From Anaerolineales bacterium (lineage in GTDB: Bacteria > Chloroflexota > Anaerolineae > Anaerolineales > Villigracilaceae), in contig JAEURJ010000023.1 in assembly GCA_016789305.1 (NCBI GenBank), positions 310,001-374,000 of the forward strand: 64,000 bases of DNA, read 5' to 3'. Under the pieces are notes generated by a model. That model searched no databases, was not told the origin of the DNA, and saw only the letters and a list, made by a program, of their open reading frames with translations. How positions within the stretch are numbered: the first letter of the stretch is position 1; each line of letters starts with the position of its first letter. Both the position numbers and the translations under genes were made by a program. Below are positions 56,911-64,000 of this stretch, in pieces.

Positions 56911-59091
56911 ATGAATGTATTGTCCTCGCCTGTGGTCGCAATGGCTGGCGTCTCCCTATATGTCGGCCTGTATCATCTTTTGATCTTCCTCCGCCGTCCG
57001 CAGAACCGCACCGATCTTACATTTGCACTTCTCTGTTTTTCAACAGTTTTCTATGATGCCTTTTGCGTAGGACTGTACAACGCTTCGACAGTTGCAGAAG
57101 GCGCATACTGGCAGCGGGCACAATTGATCGCCATGGCGTTTTTTGTACCGGCCTTCCTTTGGTTTGTGTCCGAATACACCCGTCAAAAGCCGGGAATGAT
57201 CGTGTACTCATTCCTTGCATATTATCTCCTGGCGGCCATTGTCCAACTGGTGGACCGCAGCAACCTGACCTGGCTCATGGACCGACCCTCCATAAAACAG
57301 GTTTCGCTGCCCTTTGATCTCTCGATAACCTACAACGAAGTGACATTTGGCCCCTTCACTGCAATTCAAAGCCTGGTGGGAGTTTTTGCCAGTACTTACA
57401 TATTGATTTTGGCAGTTCGCTATTTCAGGAACGGCAACAAAAAGGAGGCCATGCCGTTGATCCTGGCATTGAGCCTCATGTATGCCGCAGCCGCCAGCGA
57501 TACACTGGTGGGCAATGGTATCTATCACTTCATATATTTGATGGAATACGCCTTTCTGGGTGTCATCATGTTGATGGCGTTTTCCATCTCGAACATGGTC
57601 CTGGATGCCGTCACGGCAAGGGACGCATTAAACCATAGCGAAGAGCGATTTCGCTCCCTGGTCGAGACCATCAACGATTGGATGTGGGAAGTGGACGCGA
57701 ACGGCATCTATACCTATGCCAGTCCCAAGGTCCGCGATCTGTTGGGATACGAACCTGAGGAAATTCTGGGCAGGACCCCTTTTGATTTTATGCCCGCTGA
57801 AGAAGCGGAACGAGTGAACGCACTCTTTCAGGAGTATTTGCGCAACAGGAAACCGATCACGCAGTTGGAGAACATCGTACAGCATAAGGATGGTCGTTTG
57901 GTCACCATGGATACGAACGGCGTTCCATTTTTTGACGGACACGGGAATCTGGCGGGGTATCGCGGAATTGACCGCGACATCACCGAACGCAGGCAAGTGG
58001 AGAAGAACGCACAGCAACGCGAGGCATACCTGCGGGCAATTTTGGACAACATCCCATTCTGGTTATGGTTGAAGGACCCTGAAAGCCGCTTCCTCGCAGT
58101 CAACAAACCAATGGCCCAGGATTCGGGCTTCGAACACCCGGAAGTGCTGGTGGGAAAAACGGATTTCGACGTCACCACCCCGGAATTGGCGGCAAGTTAT
58201 CAACGGGATGACCGATTGGTCATCGAGAGTCACAAGCAAAAGATCGTCGAAGAATCGATCATCAAGAACGGTGTTGAAACCTGGGCGGAAACGTTCAAAT
58301 TCCCGATCTTCGATTCGCAGGGGAATGTGATCGGCACCACCGGCTTTGCACGGGACATCACCGAGCGAAAGCAGGTCGAACTGGAGCGCGAGGAATTGAT
58401 CGCCAGTCTCGAATCCAAAAATGCCGAGCTCGAACGCTTCACCTATACCGTTTCACATGACCTGAAGTCGCCATTGGTTACCATCAACGGCTTTCTTGGT
58501 TTTCTCGAGAAGGATGCCAGGGCCGGCGACATGGAAAAATTGAAAAACGACTTCAATCGCATACGTGAAGCGGTGGAAAAAATGCGGAACTTATTGAGTG
58601 ACCTGCTCGAACTCTCTCGAATCGGCCGCGTTGTAAATACCTCAACGACAGTATCATTTAGAGACTTGACTGATGACGCCCTTGCCCTGGTACACGGTCA
58701 ATTGGAAGAAAGCGCCGTACGAGTCGTGATCCAGCCCGGCCTGCCCCAGGTCTTTGGGGATCGTCAGCGCCTGACGGAGGTACTGCAAAACCTGATCGAA
58801 AACGCAGCCAAATACATGGGGAGTCAAACCGACCCATGCATCCAAATTGGACAACAGGGCGAAGAGGAAGACAAGCCGATCTTCTATGTAAAAGATAACG
58901 GCATTGGCATCGCTCCGGAGTTTCATGAACGTATTTTCGGTCTCTTCAACAAACTGGATACTCAAAGCGACGGTACAGGCATTGGGCTTGCCCTTGTAAA
59001 GCGGATCGTCGAGATCCACGGCGGCAGGATCTGGGTCGAGAGTGAAGCGGGTAAAGGGGCAACATTTAATTTCACTCTGCCACCCGGGTAA
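56911..59091 (+). CDS. Membrane PAS-sensor histidine kinase
   Basis: This 726-residue kinase has a seven-helix N-terminal membrane region (about 10-225) similar to the histidine-kinase 7TM sensor type, two PAS domains (about 246-355 and 371-490, each closed by the DITER PAC segment), a HisKA domain with the phospho-acceptor in TVSHDLKSP (about 514), and a HATPase domain (N-box NLIENAAKYM, G1 DNGIGIA, G2 GTGIGLAL). I start at ATG 56911, where AGGAG lies nine bases upstream; the frame opens earlier. No response regulator gene is next to it, so it is an orphan kinase. The signal is unknown; PAS domains may bind a cofactor. Confidence 0.9.
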   Translation: MNVLSSPVVAMAGVSLYVGLYHLLIFLRRPQNRTDLTFALLCFSTVFYDAFCVGLYNASTVAEGAYWQRAQLIAMAFFVPAFLWFVSEYTRQKPGMIVYSFLAYYLLAAIVQLVDRSNLTWLMDRPSIKQVSLPFDLSITYNEVTFGPFTAIQSLVGVFASTYILILAVRYFRNGNKKEAMPLILALSLMYAAAASDTLVGNGIYHFIYLMEYAFLGVIMLMAFSISNMVLDAVTARDALNHSEERFRSLVETINDWMWEVDANGIYTYASPKVRDLLGYEPEEILGRTPFDFMPAEEAERVNALFQEYLRNRKPITQLENIVQHKDGRLVTMDTNGVPFFDGHGNLAGYRGIDRDITERRQVEKNAQQREAYLRAILDNIPFWLWLKDPESRFLAVNKPMAQDSGFEHPEVLVGKTDFDVTTPELAASYQRDDRLVIESHKQKIVEESIIKNGVETWAETFKFPIFDSQGNVIGTTGFARDITERKQVELEREELIASLESKNAELERFTYTVSHDLKSPLVTINGFLGFLEKDARAGDMEKLKNDFNRIREAVEKMRNLLSDLLELSRIGRVVNTSTTVSFRDLTDDALALVHGQLEESAVRVVIQPGLPQVFGDRQRLTEVLQNLIENAAKYMGSQTDPCIQIGQQGEEEDKPIFYVKDNGIGIAPEFHERIFGLFNKLDTQSDGTGIGLALVKRIVEIHGGRIWVESEAGKGATFNFTLPPG

Positions 59092-59381
59092 AACTAAATT
59101 TACATCAACAACCGAATCGATTACAAAACGGCGATAAGAAACATGGACAAGATTTAAACTTCGTATCAGGTCAGGTATCGTCTCGCCAGCAACAGTCTTT
59201 TTTTCTCTAAAACAAGAAGCCTCTTTACCCCGCACAGGAGATTTCGCAGTGGCTGCCGTATCCCTCAACTTTTACCGTGATCCCTGCAAGAGTTGCATAT
59301 ACATGGATTTTCGATTCGAAGTTACGGCTGTAAATGCAACCTACTGGTTTTACTTCTGTTAAAATCAATAAGCAGGAACAT

Positions 59382-61133
59382 ATGTTGTTACAGTTAACTA
59401 TCATCGCGAATCTGATAGAGCTTGGCACAAGTTTGTGGCTGGGTTTTTACCTTTTCAATCGCGGATACCCCAGCCGTATCACGGCGCGCGTTGCGCTTTC
59501 GCTGATGGCATTATCGGTGTTTTATCTTGGAGCTTTTAACAATCATTTCCACCACACAACAGAATCAGCATCCCTGCGCGCCACCTTGCTTTTGATCGGC
59601 ATGGGATGTTGGTACAGCGCGATTGCCAGCCTGCTTCCCAGCGAACGAAAGGTGTTTTTTCGCCGACTGGAGTATGCGGTTTACATTCTTTGCAGCGCGT
59701 CGATTATCCTCCTATTAACCAACTTCAATGCTTTCGGCGAGAGTTTGGCCACAACGTATTCCGCCCCAATGCATAGAGGGCTGGCTTATAGTGTTTACAG
59801 TTTTACACTGATTTTTGTGCCCATTGTCATGGCTGTCACGGCATGGATCAATAAACGCATCCGCGCCACAAAAGACAGCTTGTATATTTTTCTGACTTCC
59901 TCGTTCCCGTTATTCACCATCATCTACAAAATTATTTCCGAGGCGACAAATCCCCAGATCATGCCGCGCATCATTCAAGATGGATTATTCTTTGCCGGTA
60001 TTTTCTCGATGGGAATTGCGGTGGCGCAACATCAAAGCATGCTGGAGCGTCGTACGATTCTTCAGGAATTTCCGATAACCGCTCTTTTTGTATCCCTCGC
60101 TTCTGTATCATATGGAGTGATTGGCCTGGCGGTTGGATTGCCGTTTTCCGCAATGGGAAATGTGATTGTGGTAATCGTCAGCTCGTTTGGATTTTACGAT
60201 TTCGTCCGTGAAGTGTTGGACCGCCGCCGAAGCCACGACAAAGAGGAGTTCCGTCGGAAATTGCGTACTGTGGATAATATGGGCGAAGATAAGCTGGGGA
60301 AAATGCTGCAAGATGGACTTAACCTGCTTTGCGAGGTGTTGCACACTACCAGCGGAATAGTGGCGGTTCAGGCGCAGGGAAAAGCCCGTATACTGGCTTC
60401 CAGGAATTCGGTCGAAATTGGAAGCGAATTACTCCTAGAGGTGAAAGAGGACGAAGGGCAGTATCGGTCCGAAAGGGAGATTTCAAATATTAAGTGGATA
60501 TCATCCATATTTGAAGGGCAAAGACAGATTGCCCTGGTGGGGATTGGCGCTTCGCAGGCCAAAATGGAGTATTCAAGCGGCGACCTTGAATTGTTGGGTG
60601 AGTTCGCAAACCATGTAGGAACGATTATTTTGTTGGCAAACCTGGTAACAGACAATCAAGCTTTGGAGATGGCCGAAGAGAATAAGGGTGGGCAGATAAA
60701 TTCGGTGGCAGAAAATATGATGCGAACATTGGCGAATCCTAAGGAGACCGAACTGATCTCGCTTGTGGAAGATGCCCTGCGCAAATTCTCAAATTTTCTT
60801 GCTTTGGGGCAATCCTTGCTGGTTGAGATAGTCGGTATTGAAGCAGCCACAGAGGTCGAGCGCGGTAAGCAGTTACAGGAAATTCTGCGACAGGCGGTGG
60901 ATGCCTTACGCCCCGGTGCAGTGAGACCGGTGGATGTGATTCCGCATGCATGGTACGCCTACATCATTTTATATGACGCTTATTTGGAGGGGGTGCGAAA
61001 CCGGGATGTGATGGCAAGGTTATATATTTCTGAAGGGACTTTCCATCGCACACGACGGCTTGCATTGCGTGGGGTGACACGGTGGATGATTGAAAAGTTT
61101 GGGAATGAGGGAAAGTTGCCGGAAGTGCGATAA
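59382..61133 (+). CDS. Membrane regulator: seven-helix N-terminus, GAF-like domain, HTH-like C-terminus
   Basis: This protein of about 583 residues has seven helices (about 1-270), a GAF-like domain (about 300-430: CEVLHTTSGIVAVQAQG, and LELLGEFANHVGTIILLA), a coiled linker and a C-terminal helical domain (about 520-583). The last part reads VRNRDVMARLYISEGTFHRTRRLALRGVTRWM, which fits a helix-turn-helix with a recognition helix EGTFHRTRRLAL, as in the end domains of several Chloroflexota regulators. If so, it is a membrane-bound one-component transcription factor. ATG 59382 has AGGA five bases upstream. Confidence 0.7.
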   Translation: MLLQLTIIANLIELGTSLWLGFYLFNRGYPSRITARVALSLMALSVFYLGAFNNHFHHTTESASLRATLLLIGMGCWYSAIASLLPSERKVFFRRLEYAVYILCSASIILLLTNFNAFGESLATTYSAPMHRGLAYSVYSFTLIFVPIVMAVTAWINKRIRATKDSLYIFLTSSFPLFTIIYKIISEATNPQIMPRIIQDGLFFAGIFSMGIAVAQHQSMLERRTILQEFPITALFVSLASVSYGVIGLAVGLPFSAMGNVIVVIVSSFGFYDFVREVLDRRRSHDKEEFRRKLRTVDNMGEDKLGKMLQDGLNLLCEVLHTTSGIVAVQAQGKARILASRNSVEIGSELLLEVKEDEGQYRSEREISNIKWISSIFEGQRQIALVGIGASQAKMEYSSGDLELLGEFANHVGTIILLANLVTDNQALEMAEENKGGQINSVAENMMRTLANPKETELISLVEDALRKFSNFLALGQSLLVEIVGIEAATEVERGKQLQEILRQAVDALRPGAVRPVDVIPHAWYAYIILYDAYLEGVRNRDVMARLYISEGTFHRTRRLALRGVTRWMIEKFGNEGKLPEVR

Positions 61134-61484
61134 AAGAAATCGATTGTTGCTGATGTTACGATCGGCAATTGCGGGGGTCACAAATGCCGGAATGAATAGT
61201 ACCTTGGTACAGCCTCGGAAAAGTGGCAGTTTTTGGCACTTTTTTGGATGCCCTGTTTGATATCCTTTTTCAAAATATTCATCTTATTTTGCATTACACA
61301 TTCTCTTGACAGTCTAATCATGATATGGAAATTTTTTCGTACCTGGAATTGTACGGCAACCGCCCTCATATCTATTTGGCGGGCTGACGGAGTATGGAAT
61401 CGATCTATTCCTCAGCCCATCCATTGACAGGACAATTTTTGTTTTATTTACCATACAAACTTATTTTTTTACAAAGGAATCCCC
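61134..61484. other. 351-base intergenic region
   Basis: A hairpin with arms AAAAGTG/CACTTTT followed by TT (61219-61245) may terminate the regulator gene upstream. A GGGCTGA/TCAGCCC hairpin with a long loop lies at 61381-61419. TTGACA at 61424-61429 could be the -35 box of the lipoprotein gene at 61485, but no good -10 box is at 16-18 bases. No gene, RNA or repeat is recognised. Confidence 0.5.
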
Positions 61485-62096
61485 ATGAAATCAAGGTCAA
61501 GCAGATTGTTTCCCCTCGCCGTATTAATAACATTCTCTCTGGCATGCCAAACATTGACGAAGGCCTTTACATCGAATCCCGGTGGTTCCACCCAGAATGA
61601 AAACCCCTCATTGGCGATGGAATGGCTCGTTACAGCCAATGAGCTTAACTCGTTTTCAACTGATATAGGGATCGTAAGCTGGGCCGTCATAGAGGACACC
61701 CCGGGTGAGAACCGAATTTGCCGTAGTTTTCAAGGTGCGAGTTGGAGCGCCATACCGAATGAAGGGTTGAACTGTGTCTTCACGGTTTCAAAAGGTCTTT
61801 CATTCCAATCCGTGATCGACTGGATGTTTGATGAAGGTCGATTGTACGAAGGGTCACAGCCTGTCAACTCAAACTTGAACCTGGACGGCGAGTCTGCGAT
61901 ATATGCGGGGGACTACCCAAACGGACATGCGGTATTCGACCTGATCCTTGTGCATGATGGTCATATGTATTGGTCAAGCGTTTCCCTTGGAAGAGCCCCG
62001 GGAGATAGTCCTCAGAGTGTGTATCAAAGCGCCAGCCAGGTTATTGATGCGTTCCTTGTAAAGGTTATTACCATCAATCTTGATAAATCAAAATAA
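61485..62096 (+). CDS. Lipoprotein of unknown function
   Basis: This 203-residue lipoprotein has lipobox SLAC and an Asn/Ser/Thr linker followed by a compact domain (about 45-195) with two Cys (NRICRSF and LNCVF) and an Asp/Gly-rich middle. No family recognised. AAAGGAATCCCC precedes the ATG. It ends 11 bases before the membrane-bound EEP hydrolase, so the two are likely co-transcribed. Confidence 0.68.
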   Translation: MKSRSSRLFPLAVLITFSLACQTLTKAFTSNPGGSTQNENPSLAMEWLVTANELNSFSTDIGIVSWAVIEDTPGENRICRSFQGASWSAIPNEGLNCVFTVSKGLSFQSVIDWMFDEGRLYEGSQPVNSNLNLDGESAIYAGDYPNGHAVFDLILVHDGHMYWSSVSLGRAPGDSPQSVYQSASQVIDAFLVKVITINLDKSK

Positions 62097-62107
62097 GAGA
62101 GGATGTT

Positions 62108-63199
62108 ATGAAAAAGTTTTTCAAAGGTCTATTGAAGACAATCGGAGTCCTGCTGCTCGTTCTCGTTATTGCCCTTGGAAGTTTTCTGTGGTTTGGAAAT
62201 TATCACCCTAAACCAGTGGAATCTGCGGCTGTAAGCTGCCCTGAAAGTACTCCATTGCTGGAATCGGGTCAGAATATAAAGATTCTCACATGGAACGTTC
62301 AAACCATGTCGTCGAAGAATTATGTCTTTTGGAGCGACCTGCCAAATAATGACGGCCCCGACGAGAAGCCTTCGAAAGAAGATATTACCGCAACGTTCGA
62401 AGAAACCGTCCGCATCATTCATGATGAAAACCCGGATATCATTTTCATTCAGGAAATCGATTCAGGAGCCGAGCGCACGTATTACGAAGATCAAATGGCC
62501 CGCCTGGCGGAAATGCTACCGGAATATCCCTGTTACTCATCCATCTTCGATTGGAAGTCTGCATATGTGCCGCATCCACGTATTCATGGCAGTGTTGGGT
62601 GGAAGGTTGCGATCCTGTCAAAGTACAAGATCGACGAAGCGGAACGCATCCAGCTTTCCACAGCCAATAAAAGTTTCCTCGAAAACCAGTTCAAAATTAA
62701 GCCCGCAATCCTAAAGGCGATGATGCCAACCGCCAACGGCGGTCAATTTGCAGCTCTGACCCTGCACCTCGATTTATATGTGCCGGGCACAGATGCAAAG
62801 GATATTCAACTGACAGAAATAGGCAGGGTTTTGAGCGAACTCGATACAGCAGGAACGCCTTGGATTCTCGGTGGAGACTTTAATCTGCTCCCCTTCGACA
62901 ATGCCGCCTACACCCGCCTTGCTTCTGAACAACAGAAGTATTACAACCCACAAAGTGAGATCAAATTCCTGACGGATAAATTTCAAGTCGTACCTACCAC
63001 CGATGAGACCAATGGTGAAGATTTTGCAAAATGGCTTACCCGATGGCCCAACGACCCATCCATTCCCGGCCCCGACCGCACACTGGATTACTTCTTCCTG
63101 CCAAACATTATTAAGATCGGCACACATTATGTAAGGATGAAAGACACCCTGCATATTTCGGATCATCTTCCAGTTGTAATTGAATTTCAAATTCCATAA
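62108..63199 (+). CDS. Membrane-anchored endonuclease/exonuclease/phosphatase family protein
   Basis: This 363-residue protein has an N-terminal membrane helix (about 10-30) that leaves the domain outside. EEP motifs in order are LTWNVQTM (Asn), FIQEID (Glu), GGDFNLLP (Asp-x-Asn), RTLDYFF and the terminal SDHLPV (Asp-His). In extracytoplasmic members of this family the substrates are phosphoesters such as lipid head groups or nucleic acids outside the cell. AGAGAGG precedes the ATG. It follows the lipoprotein gene closely. Confidence 0.85.
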   Translation: MKKFFKGLLKTIGVLLLVLVIALGSFLWFGNYHPKPVESAAVSCPESTPLLESGQNIKILTWNVQTMSSKNYVFWSDLPNNDGPDEKPSKEDITATFEETVRIIHDENPDIIFIQEIDSGAERTYYEDQMARLAEMLPEYPCYSSIFDWKSAYVPHPRIHGSVGWKVAILSKYKIDEAERIQLSTANKSFLENQFKIKPAILKAMMPTANGGQFAALTLHLDLYVPGTDAKDIQLTEIGRVLSELDTAGTPWILGGDFNLLPFDNAAYTRLASEQQKYYNPQSEIKFLTDKFQVVPTTDETNGEDFAKWLTRWPNDPSIPGPDRTLDYFFLPNIIKIGTHYVRMKDTLHISDHLPVVIEFQIP

Positions 63200-63213
63200 A
63201 CGGATCGAAGTGA

Positions 63214-63253
63214 GAAAGGCGGCAGGGGGAGAATAATCCCACTACCGCCTTTC
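63214..63253 (+). terminator. Hairpin after the membrane EEP gene
   Basis: A 9-bp stem (GAAAGGCGG and complement) with further partial pairing inside lies 15 bases after the stop. The downstream T content is weak, so it may be rho-assisted or only an mRNA end. Confidence 0.55.
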
Positions 63254-63299
63254 CACACAACAATAATGAATCGACCTATGTACATCTAATGGAGGCATA

Positions 63300-64000
63300 A
63301 TGTTAAGAAAGATTTTTCTTGCCCTTTTTGGCTTATTCATCGTAACTCAGGCTGTTGGAGTATTTGCATGGGGAAATTATCTTCACTCACAGACAAAGGC
63401 AGAGATAATATCTGAGGGACTTCCAACAGACATCTTGGTCGATTCAAAAGGTCAACTTTGGGTACAACCCTGGGCAGCTACATATTCCCAGGATTTCAAA
63501 TGGGAAGTTTACAAAAATGGAAATAAGGAGAAAACCTTTGATATCAAAAATGAGCCGAATTTCCCCACTAAAATTGCGATGGATCTTCAGGGAAACTTGT
63601 TTGGAGCTTTACCGATTGGAAATTCAGGAATTCGGGTCGTGACTTATGATGGTTCATCCTGGAATGAGTTAACGGAATTTACCCGCGAGTACACACCTCT
63701 CATTGACGTTATTACTGTAGCCTCACGAGATGATATTTGGATCGCAGGCAGTAACCAACTAATCCATTACAATGGCACTGAATGGGAAACCTTTACATCA
63801 GAGAATTCTCCCTTGCCAAACGGCTACATCTACTCAATCTTCACTGACAGCCGCAAAAGAGTATGGATTGGCACACTTGACGGCGTAGCAATGATCGACC
63901 ATGGAGACTTTCAATCACTGCCGGATTCCGCATTATCTGGAATTTACATTTATTCATTCGCTGAGGGCAGGGATGGAACGATTTGGGCCGGGGGCAACGG
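63300..64000 (+). CDS. Exported protein with Reg_prop-type propeller repeats (3' end outside window)
   Basis: The frame from ATG 63300 is open to the window edge (about 233 residues). It starts with a signal anchor (about 4-24: IFLALFGLFIVTQAVGVFAW) and then repeats ending in D-x-x-x-x-x-W-I-G/A, such as IFTDSRKRVWIGTLDGVAMI and a similar SFAEGRDGTIWAG. These are two-component-regulator propeller repeats (Reg_prop), which form extracytoplasmic seven-bladed sensors. A kinase or regulator domain may follow outside the window. GGAGG lies six bases before the ATG. Confidence 0.78.
   Translation, partial: MLRKIFLALFGLFIVTQAVGVFAWGNYLHSQTKAEIISEGLPTDILVDSKGQLWVQPWAATYSQDFKWEVYKNGNKEKTFDIKNEPNFPTKIAMDLQGNLFGALPIGNSGIRVVTYDGSSWNELTEFTREYTPLIDVITVASRDDIWIAGSNQLIHYNGTEWETFTSENSPLPNGYIYSIFTDSRKRVWIGTLDGVAMIDHGDFQSLPDSALSGIYIYSFAEGRDGTIWAGGN

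Overview
The window looks like a chromosomal segment of a member of the Chloroflexota, most probably class Anaerolineae. I infer this from style, not from a marker search. The signs are many lipoproteins whose lipobox is followed by a Thr/Pro/Glu-rich linker, a long Thr-Pro repeat surface protein, alkaline-phosphatase-like lipoproteins in several copies, membrane sensors with N-terminal multi-helix domains, and intergenic repeats of a kind common in that group. Codon use is moderately GC-rich except for one clearly AT-rich block (about 41-48.7 kb).

Layout. 0-4.5 kb: the end of an AmmeMemoRadiSam radical SAM enzyme, then a dipeptide-type ABC importer operon (binding protein and two permeases, no ATPases). 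The binding protein appears circularly permuted. A tRNA-Arg(CCT) follows. 4.8-9.3 kb (minus strand): DinB-like protein, recN, a B-box zinc membrane protein, nadK, and a Cas4-like membrane nuclease cut in two by one in-frame TAG. 9.4-14.3 kb (plus): Maf pyrophosphatase, a lipoprotein-type penicillin-binding protein, rsgA and the delta-prime clamp-loader subunit. 14.3-23 kb (minus): beta-helix surface protein, two tandem phosphodiesterase-like lipoproteins coupled to an orphan urocanate hydratase, a lipoprotein, an Rrf2 regulator with a strong palindrome upstream, and a toast-rack-like lipoprotein. 23-31 kb: small lipoproteins, two TIR-domain membrane proteins, a third phosphodiesterase paralogue, and a membrane protein. 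The second TIR gene is flanked by two copies of a structured, covarying 155-bp element. 31-37.8 kb: AraC regulator, small membrane proteins, SRPBCC protein, fatty-acid desaturase, then an XRE/membrane-protein/DUF4386/oxidoreductase operon.

37.8-48.7 kb is an accessory region. On the minus strand it holds a series of cargo modules (HNH nuclease, a pair of tiny membrane proteins, an AbiE toxin-antitoxin pair). Each is followed by a remnant of the 3' end of a Vsr-type endonuclease gene, and two copies of a 205-bp hairpin-rich tandem repeat lie among them. On the plus strand lies a compact AT-rich operon: thymidylate-kinase-like P-loop kinase, EEP-family hydrolase, two radical SAM enzymes with unusual cysteine spacing (one with a B12-binding-type domain), a PfkB-fold protein lacking the usual catalytic Asp, and a membrane protein with a PLD-like domain. 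I do not recognise this set as a described system. It is the best candidate here for an undescribed defence or nucleoside-modification pathway.

48.7-64 kb: CAP/LysM surface protein, ICMT-like methyltransferase, Thr-Pro repeat surface protein, ettA, a lipoprotein, a PAS histidine kinase, a membrane GAF/HTH-like regulator, a lipoprotein, a membrane-anchored EEP hydrolase, and the start of a propeller-repeat protein cut by the window edge.
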